Source: Streptomyces xanthii (GTDB lineage: Bacteria; Actinomycetota; Actinomycetes; Streptomycetales; Streptomycetaceae). Taken from it: a DNA stretch of 64,000 bases. The stretch covers positions 7,502,001-7,566,000 of the forward strand of contig NZ_CP061281.1 in assembly GCF_014621695.1 (NCBI RefSeq), read 5' to 3'. Below the pieces are notes generated by a model. That model saw nothing but the letters and a program-made list of their open reading frames with translations. It ran no database searches and was not told the origin of the DNA. Positions 42,312-50,215 of this stretch are shown here, one piece after another (the stretch's first letter is position 1; every line of letters starts with the position of its first letter). The position numbers and the translations under genes are program-made.

Positions 42312-42854
42312 GTGGTAGGCACCGAGGAAACACGCCTGGTCGTGCTCCGTGGCAACAGCGCCTCGGGGAAGTCGTCCGTCGCCGCCGGCCTGCGCGAGAG
42401 GTTCGGCCGCAACCTCGCGATCGTAGGACAGGACAACCTCCGCCGGACCGTTCTGCGCGAGCGCGACCGGCCCGGCGGAGCGAACATCGGCCTCATCGAT
42501 CTCACGGCCCGCTATGCCCTGGACAGCGGCTTCCACGTCGTCGTCGAGGGCATCCTGTACGCCGACCGCTACGGGCAGATGCTGCAGGACCTGGTCCGGG
42601 CCCACCGTGGTGTCACTCGCTGCTACTACCTTCACGTCCCCTTCGAGGAGACGGTGGCGCGGCACGCGACGAAGGCCGACGCCGAGTACCTGAAGCACGT
42701 GACGGAAGCCCATCTGCGCGACTGGTACCGCGAGAAGGACCTCCTGCCCGACGCACTGGAGACCGTCATCGACGCCGCGAGTGGCCTGGACGACACGGTG
42801 CACCGGATCCTGTCCGACACCGGGTTGGACCAGGTGCCGCCGATCGACCGCTGA
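42312..42854 (+). CDS. P-loop kinase, zeta-toxin/phosphotransferase-like
   Basis: A 180-residue nucleotide-binding protein. RLVVLRGNSASGKSSVAAGL is a Walker A motif (G14-S21), HVVVEGILYADRYGQMLQDL is a Walker B-like strand, and YLHVPFEETVARHATKADAEYL with LRDWYREKDLL forms a lid region. This arrangement resembles zeta-toxin and chloramphenicol-phosphotransferase-like kinases. GTG at 42312 lies 10 bases after the antitoxin-like gene. The pairing suggests a toxin-antitoxin module or an RHH-regulated small-molecule kinase; the substrate is not predictable. Confidence 0.78.
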   Translation: MVGTEETRLVVLRGNSASGKSSVAAGLRERFGRNLAIVGQDNLRRTVLRERDRPGGANIGLIDLTARYALDSGFHVVVEGILYADRYGQMLQDLVRAHRGVTRCYYLHVPFEETVARHATKADAEYLKHVTEAHLRDWYREKDLLPDALETVIDAASGLDDTVHRILSDTGLDQVPPIDR

Positions 42855-42878
42855 CACGGCGACCGGGGTCTTCCCTGA

Positions 42879-43112
42879 TCACCGTCGGCCTCGGTCCGTC
42901 GGTGTCGGCACGGCGCAGGCGTCGGCGATGGCCTTCGTGTCCCAGTAGAAAGGACGGACCTCCGTGATCCGCCCGTCCTCGACCGTGATCGCCTGCAGGA
43001 CGGGAAAGCTGAGTTCGCGGTGCTCGGCGCAGTTCGACGTCCTGCGCGAAGGAGGGCGCGAGCAGATCGAACGAGGCCGTACCGCAGTCCTCCCATCCTG
43101 AGTCACCCCTTG
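42879..43112 (-). pseudogene. SnoaL/NTF2-like remnant
   Basis: The minus strand spells a degraded NTF2-like protein. One frame gives CGTASFDLLAPSFAQDVE (about 43024-43080); after a frame change, HRELSFPVLQAITVEDGRITEVRPFYWDTKAIADACA runs to a stop at 42879, which is the standard last strands and helix of the SnoaL fold. No intact N-terminus is present and no single frame covers both parts, so this is a truncated, frameshifted relic. An isolated short ORF in this frame starting at 43106 is not considered a functional gene. Confidence 0.6.
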
Positions 43113-43133
43113 GTGCCAGGCGACCAGTCGTGG

Positions 43134-43982
43134 TCACACCTGTGCCGGCGGCGATCCGGCTGTGCGGGCCGAGCGGGGGCGGGCGCGTAGTTCGGGCAGA
43201 CGGGCGCACTCCTGCGCTCCGGCCAGGCTCTCGTCCAGAGTCAGCAGGGAGAGGAGCCGCACCGGCCGCCCGGCGGAGGCAGCCGCCTCCAGTTTGTGGT
43301 GGCCGTCGAGGAGGAAGTGGGTCAGGCCCCAGTGCGCGGAGTAGTCGTCGCCCAGGTCGACGGCGGGCCGGCACACGTCCAGGGTCGAGATCGCCACCGC
43401 CGTGGGAACCGTGCCCGCCTCCATGGATGTCGCGTACTCCTCGACGCGGTGCCTCTCGTTCCACGTCGGGGGAACCATCGGCACGACGAACTCGTACAGG
43501 TGGGCGACGGCGTCGACCGCGGTCTCGAAGGTCCGGTAGTAGGGCGTGTGCGGGTACTCGGGCAGACCCCAGAACTGATCGATTCCCCACGTCGCGACCT
43601 GCTCCCCGCTGAAGTAGTCACCGTCCTTGCCCGGGACGACCAGCCGGGGCTCCACGCTCAGGAGCAGCGGGAGGTACTCGCCCTCCGGCAGCAGCGCGCC
43701 GAACGCGTCGAGCACACCGCTGTCGCCCGGGTCGTCCAGTGCGCCGGTGAGCCGTTCCTGCATGCTCTCCAGAGACAACTTCTCGCGCGCGGCCTCCAGC
43801 CGGCGGAACAGCAGCGGGCACGTGCCGCAGTAGAAGCTGAGCTCGAAGGCGGGCTCGTCGTCGACCATGAGCAGACGTCGCCGCGGCCCACCGCCGAGCT
43901 CCTGCAGTTCCGTCCCGAAGTCCAGCCGCGCCTCGGAGGCGACCACACCGAGCCTGCGGGGCTCGCCCGCTCTGATCATCAC
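43134..43982 (-). CDS. Hypothetical protein with ParB-like DGHHK motif and CxxC
   Basis: A 282-residue soluble protein. Near residue 230 the segment LTHFLLDGHHKLEAAASAGRPVRLLSLL resembles the DGHHR core of ParB/sulfiredoxin-fold nucleases and kinases, where those residues bind a nucleotide. A CGTC pair occurs at FELSFYCGTCPLLFRRLEAAREKLS, a redox- or metal-type site. The middle (EEYLPLLLSVEPRLVVPGKDGDYFSGEQVATWGIDQFWGLPEYPHTPYYRTF) is unique. I do not recognise the family. It starts at ATG 43982 and lies 54 bp from the SGNH gene end. Confidence 0.6.
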   Translation of the reverse strand: MMIRAGEPRRLGVVASEARLDFGTELQELGGGPRRRLLMVDDEPAFELSFYCGTCPLLFRRLEAAREKLSLESMQERLTGALDDPGDSGVLDAFGALLPEGEYLPLLLSVEPRLVVPGKDGDYFSGEQVATWGIDQFWGLPEYPHTPYYRTFETAVDAVAHLYEFVVPMVPPTWNERHRVEEYATSMEAGTVPTAVAISTLDVCRPAVDLGDDYSAHWGLTHFLLDGHHKLEAAASAGRPVRLLSLLTLDESLAGAQECARLPELRARPRSARTAGSPPAQV

Positions 43983-44036
43983 GCAGCGACCGTACGGGAG
44001 GCCGTGGGTGAACCGCGACTCCTGCGAGGCCGACGT

Positions 44037-45203
44037 TCACGGGGAACCGGTGCGGCTGCTCGCTTGCCGCAGTGACCCGTTCTCGCCGAACGCCAGTGGG
44101 AGGAAGCGTTCGGCCATGCGGCGATAGCCGGCCGGGTTGGGGTGCAGACCGTCGGGGAGGTCGGGGGTGTCGGCCGGGCCGAACAGGGTTGTGCCGTGCA
44201 GGAGGTGGAGCGCGGTGTCGCCCGCCCGGCGCCGGAGGGCGACCCCCTGTTCCAGGAGGTGGCGGATGCGGCGCAGGGTGAGGGAGCCCGTGGCGAGGTG
44301 CTCAGGGCGTTCGGCGGCGTGGAAGAGGTGGTCGGGGCCGAACGGGGTGGGGCCGGGGCGGTCTTCGACGGCCGGGCAGATGAGCGGGGTGATCACGAGG
44401 ATCGGGGTGTCGGGGTAGCCCTCGCGCAGGGTGTCGAGGAAGCCGTGGAAGGCGGAGAGGAACGCGCGTTCACGCATGCTGTCGAGGTTGACGACGTTGA
44501 TGCCGAGTTCCAGGCTGATCGCCGCGGCGGGCAGGTCCCGTATGGCGCGCGCCATGAACTGATCGAGGTGGCAGTGCCCGCCAAGGCCCAGATTCGTGAG
44601 GGACAGACCGGCGGCGCGGGCCACGATCGCCGGCCAGGCGCCCGTCGGCCGGTCCGCTTCGGAGCACTGGCTGACGGAACTGCCGTGATGCACCCACAGC
44701 GGGCCCGCCGCCGGTGCGGGCCGCAGTGAGGCACCGGCGGGGACGCGTACGTCGAGCAGCCGCAGCGCCGAGGAGACGGGCAGCCACACCTCGACCCGGC
44801 GTTCGACTCCGGGCTCGCCCAGATCGAGCCGCAGGGTCACGGGGCCGGCCGGATGGGTCCGCGTGGCGCGGGTGCGCAGGTCGATCACCAGGACCGTCTC
44901 CCGCGTGGTGCGCACGGCCTCCCGCAGGGCCCCGTCGACGACGACGTCCACGGCGGTGCCGGGTGAGGACGTGCCCTGCACGACGAGATGAGTCAGGTCG
45001 ACGTCGAGCTCCAGGACCGCCGCGTCGGTGAGCGCCTCGATGCGCACACCCGACGGCACCGTACTCATGAAGTCCAGTGTGGGATCCGCCAGTTGGGCGC
45101 GGGCGGCGGCCGGGACCCGGTGGAAGGCCACGCCCGTGCCGTCGGCCGCGGCCTCGACGGCGCCGGTCGCACACTCCAGTGCCAGGTTCAGAACCGAACG
45201 CAT
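44037..45203 (-). CDS. SsfX3-like SGNH/GDSL hydrolase
   Basis: A 388-residue two-domain protein. The N-terminal ~170 residues form a beta-rich domain (GVAFHRVPAAARAQLADPTLDF, GVRIEALTDAAVLELDVDLTHLVVQG). The C-terminal SGNH domain has WVHHGSSVSQCSEADRPTGAWPAIVA (the nucleophile Ser within GSS), NLGLGGHCHLDQFMARAIRDLPA (Gly block), ISLELGINVVNLDSMRER (Asn block) and LPDGLHPNPAGYRRMAERF (Asp-His block). The architecture resembles SsfX3, the GDSL acyltransferase that adds salicylate in SF2575 biosynthesis. It may be an acyltransferase or esterase. It lies 58 bp downstream of the TetR gene, on the same strand. Confidence 0.82.
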   Translation of the reverse strand: MRSVLNLALECATGAVEAAADGTGVAFHRVPAAARAQLADPTLDFMSTVPSGVRIEALTDAAVLELDVDLTHLVVQGTSSPGTAVDVVVDGALREAVRTTRETVLVIDLRTRATRTHPAGPVTLRLDLGEPGVERRVEVWLPVSSALRLLDVRVPAGASLRPAPAAGPLWVHHGSSVSQCSEADRPTGAWPAIVARAAGLSLTNLGLGGHCHLDQFMARAIRDLPAAAISLELGINVVNLDSMRERAFLSAFHGFLDTLREGYPDTPILVITPLICPAVEDRPGPTPFGPDHLFHAAERPEHLATGSLTLRRIRHLLEQGVALRRRAGDTALHLLHGTTLFGPADTPDLPDGLHPNPAGYRRMAERFLPLAFGENGSLRQASSRTGSP

Positions 45204-45261
45204 CCCGTACCCCGCCCCTTTCTGGCGCCTGCCCCGTCGACGCCCCCGCACCGCTGTCCGT

Positions 45262-45849
45262 TCAACGCTTCAGCCCCGAGAGGACCAGCTCGGCGAGCTC
45301 GGCGCCGATCTCCGCCGGTGACTTGCTTCCCCCGGGCCGGTACCACGTGTGCATCGAGTTGGTGAAGCCGAAGACCGACCAGGACACCACTTCCGGGGAC
45401 GCGGGCGTGGCGAACGACCCGGCCTGCTGCCCCTCCCGCACGATGGCGCGAAATCGCTCCTGGTAGTGCCGCCACTGCTCCTCCAGTGCCTGCCAGTGCG
45501 GGGAGTCGGACCGCCCGCCCTTGGCGAAGACGGCCGACTCCTTGGCGCCGGCCGCCGTGAGGACCACCAGGTCCACGACGACCTCCCGCAGGGTCCGCTC
45601 CGGGTCGTGCCCTTGGGCCAGGATCCGTTCCAGGGACTCCAGTTCACGGCCGAAGACCCTGCCGTAGATCTCGAAGAGGATCTCGTCCTTCGACGCGAAG
45701 TAGTGGTACAGCGCGCCCTTGGTCACGCCCGCCTTGGACACGATCTCCTGGACGCCGGTCGCGTCGAATCCCTTGGCGGCGAACAGATCAAGGGCCACGT
45801 CGAGAATGCGTCTGCGCACCTCGGGGTCGGAAACCTTCGGCCTGCCCAT
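45262..45849 (-). CDS. TetR family transcriptional regulator
   Basis: A 195-residue repressor: MGRPKVSDPEVRRRILDVALDLFAAKGFDATGVQEIVSKAGVTKGALYHYFASKDEILFEIYGR is the HTH, and GKESAVFAKGGRSDSPHWQALEEQWRHYQERFRAIVREGQQAGSFA is typical of the KstR2/FadR-like TetR group that senses acyl-CoA or related esters. It diverges from the hot-dog/amidase operon, and the gap contains a 20-bp palindrome, AATGCCGACCGGTTGGTATT. It is the likely repressor of that operon and of the downstream SGNH gene. Confidence 0.9.
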   Translation of the reverse strand: MGRPKVSDPEVRRRILDVALDLFAAKGFDATGVQEIVSKAGVTKGALYHYFASKDEILFEIYGRVFGRELESLERILAQGHDPERTLREVVVDLVVLTAAGAKESAVFAKGGRSDSPHWQALEEQWRHYQERFRAIVREGQQAGSFATPASPEVVSWSVFGFTNSMHTWYRPGGSKSPAEIGAELAELVLSGLKR

Positions 45850-45921
45850 CGCTCTCCTCCGGCTGGTGACTCAGGGGCGGTACGTGCGAAGCACAGCACA
45901 TCCCGGCCACGGAATTTTGTC

Positions 45922-45941
45922 AATGCCGACCGGTTGGTATT
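45922..45941. promoter_or_regulatory. TetR-type operator between regulator and amidase operon
   Basis: AATGCCGACCGGTTGGTATT is a 20-bp palindrome with eight of ten pairs matched around an ACCGGT core, lying 28-48 bp before the hot-dog gene start. TAGAAA (about 45956-45961) seven bases before the ATG would be a leaderless -10. Confidence 0.65.
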
Positions 45942-45969
45942 GAAACGGATGCGTGCTAGAAATTCGGCC

Positions 45970-46932
45970 ATGTTCACGACGCCGCTCGAGATCACGGGCC
46001 CGCTCCGGACCCCGCGCAACCTGCTGCTCGACCAGACCTACGGGGATCACGCGGGCATCCACGACCCCGCCACCGCACAGCGGTTGGGCGTCGCGGGAGC
46101 GGCGGTCGAGGGGCCCACACACTTCAGCCAGTACGACCCTCTGGCGGCCCGGATGTGGGGCGAGCGGTGGTTCTCCTCCGGTTGTCTCAGCGCCCACTTC
46201 GAGGCCATCTGCCTCGACGGCGAGCGGACTCGGGCGACCGCCGCCTTCACCGGAGACCGGGCCCTGATCCACACCACGAAGGAGGACGGGACGCGCGTCC
46301 TGTCCGGCACCGCGACCCTCGGCGACGAACCGACCGCCCTGGACGAGAGGCTGGCCGAGCTGCGCCCCCTGCACCGGCCCGTGATCTTCGAAGGGTGGAA
46401 GCCGGGCCGCAGGGGCGCGCGGCCCGAACACGTCCGGATGGGCCCCGACACCCACATGGGAGACCTCTATCCGTTCACGCTGAACCGCAAGCTGGAGACG
46501 ATCACCGAGACCAGCTCCTGGTACAGCGGCCCGGACAACCCCTGGGGCCGGCCGATCGTGCCGCTGGAGATGATCAGCGTGCTAGCGATGTCCACCTGGG
46601 CCGAGTCCGGCCTGGTCAAGGCCGAGCCCACCGTCGGGCTCTTCCTCGACCTCCAGATCAAGCTCCTCGCCGGCCCCGTGTTCGTGGACGCGCCCTACGT
46701 GCTGGAGCGCGAGGTGGTGGCGCTGGGGGAGACCCGCAGAACCGAGACGGCGTGGGTGCGGACCACCGTCACCTGTGAGTCGACCGGGTCCACCGTCGCC
46801 GAAGTCCTCCTCCACCAGGGCGTGTTCAAGGAGTCCTACCCGGACTACCCGGACGACTCGGGCTCCCCGGGCTCGCCGGGTTCTGCGGACCACCCGGACG
46901 TCCCGGGTGACATACCGGACGGGGCCTTCTGA
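45970..46932 (+). CDS. MaoC-like double hot-dog protein
   Basis: A 320-residue protein. LLDQTYGDHAGIHDPATAQRLGVAGAAVEGPTHFSQYDPLAARMWG matches the MaoC/hot-dog hydratase motif in which GDHxxIH supplies the catalytic Asp/His and the following Gly-rich loop shapes the CoA pocket; the second half (EMISVLAMSTWAESGLVKAEPTVGLFLDLQIKLLAGPVF) looks like a second hot-dog. The C-terminus ends in a Pro/Gly/Ser/Asp-rich tail. Its stop overlaps the amidase ATG (TGATG), so the two are coupled. It may hydrate or thioester-process the amidase product; that is inference. Confidence 0.72.
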   Translation: MFTTPLEITGPLRTPRNLLLDQTYGDHAGIHDPATAQRLGVAGAAVEGPTHFSQYDPLAARMWGERWFSSGCLSAHFEAICLDGERTRATAAFTGDRALIHTTKEDGTRVLSGTATLGDEPTALDERLAELRPLHRPVIFEGWKPGRRGARPEHVRMGPDTHMGDLYPFTLNRKLETITETSSWYSGPDNPWGRPIVPLEMISVLAMSTWAESGLVKAEPTVGLFLDLQIKLLAGPVFVDAPYVLEREVVALGETRRTETAWVRTTVTCESTGSTVAEVLLHQGVFKESYPDYPDDSGSPGSPGSADHPDVPGDIPDGAF

Positions 46933-48335
46933 TGCACCGAATGAGCGCCTTGCAGCAGGCCGCCGCGATCCGGGCCGGTGAGCTGAGCCCCGTGGAGCTG
47001 GTCGAGCACTACCTGGGCCGGATCGAACGCCTCGACCAGCGGGTCGGCGCGTTCTCGTACGTGGCGGCCGACCAGGCTCGGGCAGCGGCCCGAGTCGCGG
47101 AGAAGCGGCTGACCGGGCGGAGCGGCGCGGCGGAGCTGCCACCCCTGTTCGGCGTTCCCACCGCCGTCAAGGACCTCACCGCCACCAGCGACATGCCGAC
47201 CACCTTCGGCTCGGCCGCCTTCAAGGGGTTCACACCGCCCGTCGAGGCGCACGTCGTCCGGCTGCTGCGCGAGGCGGGCACCATCAGCCTGGGCAAGCTG
47301 AACGCCGCCGAGTTCGGTTTGTCTCCCTACACCGACACCTACGCGGGATCCTCGCGCACCCCCTGGGACCTCACCCGCACCGCCGGCGGATCCAGCGGCG
47401 GGTCCGGCGCGGCCGTCGCCGCCGACCTGGTGCCCTTCGCCCACGGCAACGACGCGGGCGGATCCGTCCGCATCCCGGCGAGCGTGTGCGGGGTCTTCGG
47501 CTTCAAGCCGTCCCGGGGCCGGATCAGCAACGGCCCCCTCGCGCCGGACCCGGTCATCCAGCTGTGCCAGGGCCCGCTGACGCGCACGGTCGCCGACGCG
47601 GCGGCCCTGCTCGACGCGATGGCGGGACCTCAGCCCGGCGACCTGTTCTGGGCGCCGCCGCTGCCCGACGGCGACAGCTTCCTCGAGCGGTCCGCACGGG
47701 AGCCCGCACCGCTGCGCATCGGCCGGTTCCTCCACCCCGGCAGCGACGAGCTCCACGTCCACCCGGACGTCGTCGCCGCCTACGAGCAGGCCACCGAGCT
47801 CCTGGTCGCCCTCGGGCACGAGGTCGAGGACATCGATCCGCCGTTCGGGCCCGCGATGGTCGAGGAGTTCCAGGACGTGTGGTCCGTACGCTCCCTGCGC
47901 GTGCCGGTCACGGAAGAGGACCTGCTGCTACCGCTCACCCGGTACTGGCGGGAGCGGGGCCGGACCGTCAGCTCCGAGCGGTTCCTCGGCGCTCTGCAGG
48001 ACATCCAGCTGCGCGCCACCCGGGCGATGGCCGACGCGCACCGGTTCGACGCGGTCCTGAGTCCGACCCTGGCGCTGCCTCCGCAACGCCCGGAGTGGTT
48101 CAAGGAACTCGGGCCGGCGACCGACCTGAAGCGGCAATTCATGGCTTCGCCGTACGCCGCAGCGCAGAACGTGACCGGTCAGCCGTCGGCGAGTCTGCCG
48201 TTGCACTGGTCCGCCCAGGGGCTACCGATCGGCGTCATGCTCACCGGCCGCCTGGGGGAGGACGCGGAACTCCTCGCCCTGTGCGCCCAGTTGGAGGCGG
48301 CCAAGCCCTGGGCCGGACGCAGACCCCCTCTCTGA
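46932..48335 (+). CDS. Amidase (amidase-signature family)
   Basis: A 467-residue amidase. FGVPTAVKDLTATSDMPTTFGSAAFKG has the catalytic Lys, and AGSSRTPWDLTRTAGGSSGGSGAAVAADLVPFAHGNDAGGSVRIPASVCGVFGFKPSRGRIS contains the GGSSGGS signature with the cis-Ser and nucleophile Ser of the Ser-cisSer-Lys triad. The substrate could be an aliphatic or aryl amide or a peptide amide. It overlaps the hot-dog gene by one base and precedes, after a 207-bp gap, a complete ABC uptake system, implying uptake and hydrolysis of an external amide or oligopeptide. Confidence 0.92.
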   Translation: MHRMSALQQAAAIRAGELSPVELVEHYLGRIERLDQRVGAFSYVAADQARAAARVAEKRLTGRSGAAELPPLFGVPTAVKDLTATSDMPTTFGSAAFKGFTPPVEAHVVRLLREAGTISLGKLNAAEFGLSPYTDTYAGSSRTPWDLTRTAGGSSGGSGAAVAADLVPFAHGNDAGGSVRIPASVCGVFGFKPSRGRISNGPLAPDPVIQLCQGPLTRTVADAAALLDAMAGPQPGDLFWAPPLPDGDSFLERSAREPAPLRIGRFLHPGSDELHVHPDVVAAYEQATELLVALGHEVEDIDPPFGPAMVEEFQDVWSVRSLRVPVTEEDLLLPLTRYWRERGRTVSSERFLGALQDIQLRATRAMADAHRFDAVLSPTLALPPQRPEWFKELGPATDLKRQFMASPYAAAQNVTGQPSASLPLHWSAQGLPIGVMLTGRLGEDAELLALCAQLEAAKPWAGRRPPL

Positions 48336-48542
48336 ACCACGCCTCGATCGATCCCGAAAGCACGGAAGCGCCGAAGCGCCCAAGCGCCGAAGAGCCCAGG
48401 CACCGCATGACCGCTTCACCCCATTACCACTTCACTGCATCACCGCATCACCGCCTTGTCGCAGCACCGCAATACCGACAGCACGTACCCGCACACCCCG
48501 TGGTCGCGCACCCGCGCAGGCGCACTATCCAGGAGGCACCCC
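48336..48542 (+). repeat. Short repetitive leader between amidase and receptor genes
   Basis: This gap carries clustered imperfect repeats: GAAGCGCC(G) three times, GCATCACC and CACTGCATCACC, and CATTACCACTTCACTG. It holds no gene. An AGGAGGCACC sequence at the end is the ribosome-binding site of the receptor gene. The run could be slippage-prone or structured, but I cannot assign a role. Confidence 0.4.
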
Positions 48543-50111
48543 ATGGCACGTGTTCCACTCACCCTCGGCGTCTGCGCCCTCGCACTCGGCCTCGCCGCGA
48601 CGGGCTGCACCACATCGGGCGACGAAACCGGCGGCAAGGACGGCGGCAAGAAGGTCAAGGTCTCCATCGCCACGTCCTCCGACCCGACCAGCCTGGACCC
48701 CCAACTGGGGACCGTCGCCGCCGACTTCGTCTTCGCCCGCATGCTCGACGACCAGCTGGTCCGCCGCGACGACAAGGGAAAGATCATTCCCGGCCTCGCC
48801 TCCCGGTGGAAGGCCGACGCGAAGTCGGCCGAGTTCACGCTCCGCCCGGACGCCAAGTACACCGACGGCACCAAGGTCACCGCGTCCGGCGTAGCGAAGG
48901 TCCTGACCCGGTTCGCCGACCCGGCGACCAAGTCGACCGCCGCGAGCCAGGTCTTCGGCCCCGGCGCCAAGGTCACCGCCACCGGCGACGACGCGACCGG
49001 CACCGTGTCCGTGAAACTCGACAAGCCCTGGTCCGACCTGCTCTACGGCCTGGCCCTGCCCCAGGCCGGCATCGTCTGCCCGGCCGCTCTCGACAAGCCG
49101 GAGCTGCTCAAGTCCGGCAAGAAGGGTGCGGGCACCGGCGCGTACTACATCGAGTCCGCCGAGCCCGGAGCCCGTTACACACTGAGTGCGGTCAAGGGAT
49201 ACACGGGCTGGGCGACGTACAAGAACATGCCCGAGGGCACGGTCCCGGACGTCGTGGAGATGCCCGTCATCCAGTCCGAGGCCACGATGGCGAACAACCT
49301 CGCCGCCGGCACCCTCGACTACGCGGCTTTCACCGGCCCGGATGTCGCGAGGTTCGTGAAGAACGACAAGTTCACGATCACGCCCGCGCCCATCGTCCGG
49401 ATGATGGTCGTGTTCAACGAGCGCAAGGGCCACCCGGGTGCCGACGCGAAGGTCCGCGAGGCAGTGGCCCAGACCCTCGACCGCAAGGCCTTCAACCGGG
49501 CCGTCACGCGCGGCAGCGGAACTCTGATGAGCAGCATCACCGACGCGAGTGTGCCGTGCGCCAACAAGGACGAGTCCCTGCTCGCGAAGCCGGACCCGGC
49601 CGCCGCCAAGGATGTGCTCAAGGGCATGAAGATCAAGCTCGTCGGCACCAACGCCGTCGCGTCCGGCTCCGGCAACGAGTACGTCCAGGCCGTGCTCAAG
49701 GCCGCGGGCGCCGAGGTGTCCCTGCGCAACGCCGACAGCGCCACCTGGGGCAACGACGTCATCAGCAACAAGGGCGACTGGGACATCACCGTCCTGCCCA
49801 ACCTCAACCTCACCAATCTGCTGACCACCCCGGCCAGCCTCTTCGCCGGCCCCGGCCCGGCCGACGGGGGCCGCAACTTCCCCGGCACCCACAACAAGGA
49901 CTTCGAGCAGGGCTTCGGCGCGGCGATGGCCACCACCGACCAATCGGCCAAGTGCGCCGCCTGGGACAAGGCGCAGAAGGCGCTGCTCACCGGCTTCGAC
50001 GTGGTGCCGATGGCGACCGTGAACCTCAACTACACCACCGCCGCCCGCATCTCCATCGCCGCCCCCGACGGCCTGCTCGCCCCGGAGACCGTGCGCGTCG
50101 TCGCCCCGTGA
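48543..50111 (+). CDS. ABC transporter solute-binding lipoprotein (family 5)
   Basis: A 522-residue receptor of the dipeptide/oligopeptide type. RVPLTLGVCALALGLAATGC is a lipoprotein signal with the lipobox LAATGC. The mature protein has ATSSDPTSLDPQLGTVAADFVFARMLDD, TLRPDAKYTDGTKVTASGVAKVLTRF, GTGAYYIESAEPGARYTL and AVAQTLDRKAFNRAV, all standard SBP_bac_5 landmarks. It captures a peptide-like or amide substrate at the membrane. AGGAGG precedes the ATG. It belongs with the two permease/ATPase genes that follow. Confidence 0.92.
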   Translation: MARVPLTLGVCALALGLAATGCTTSGDETGGKDGGKKVKVSIATSSDPTSLDPQLGTVAADFVFARMLDDQLVRRDDKGKIIPGLASRWKADAKSAEFTLRPDAKYTDGTKVTASGVAKVLTRFADPATKSTAASQVFGPGAKVTATGDDATGTVSVKLDKPWSDLLYGLALPQAGIVCPAALDKPELLKSGKKGAGTGAYYIESAEPGARYTLSAVKGYTGWATYKNMPEGTVPDVVEMPVIQSEATMANNLAAGTLDYAAFTGPDVARFVKNDKFTITPAPIVRMMVVFNERKGHPGADAKVREAVAQTLDRKAFNRAVTRGSGTLMSSITDASVPCANKDESLLAKPDPAAAKDVLKGMKIKLVGTNAVASGSGNEYVQAVLKAAGAEVSLRNADSATWGNDVISNKGDWDITVLPNLNLTNLLTTPASLFAGPGPADGGRNFPGTHNKDFEQGFGAAMATTDQSAKCAAWDKAQKALLTGFDVVPMATVNLNYTTAARISIAAPDGLLAPETVRVVAP

Positions 50112-50215
50112 CCCCCAAGCCGTAGCCCCCCAGGCCGCAGCACCCAGGCCGTAGCACCCGCCCCGGCCGGGGCCCCGCCGCCCCGGCCGGTTCTCCGCCC
50201 CAAGTGAGGAGAGTC

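Noticed and set aside
42879..43106. A 75-residue ORF as a functional gene
   Set aside because: It holds only the end of an NTF2-like domain; the rest is in another frame, so it was recorded as a pseudogene.
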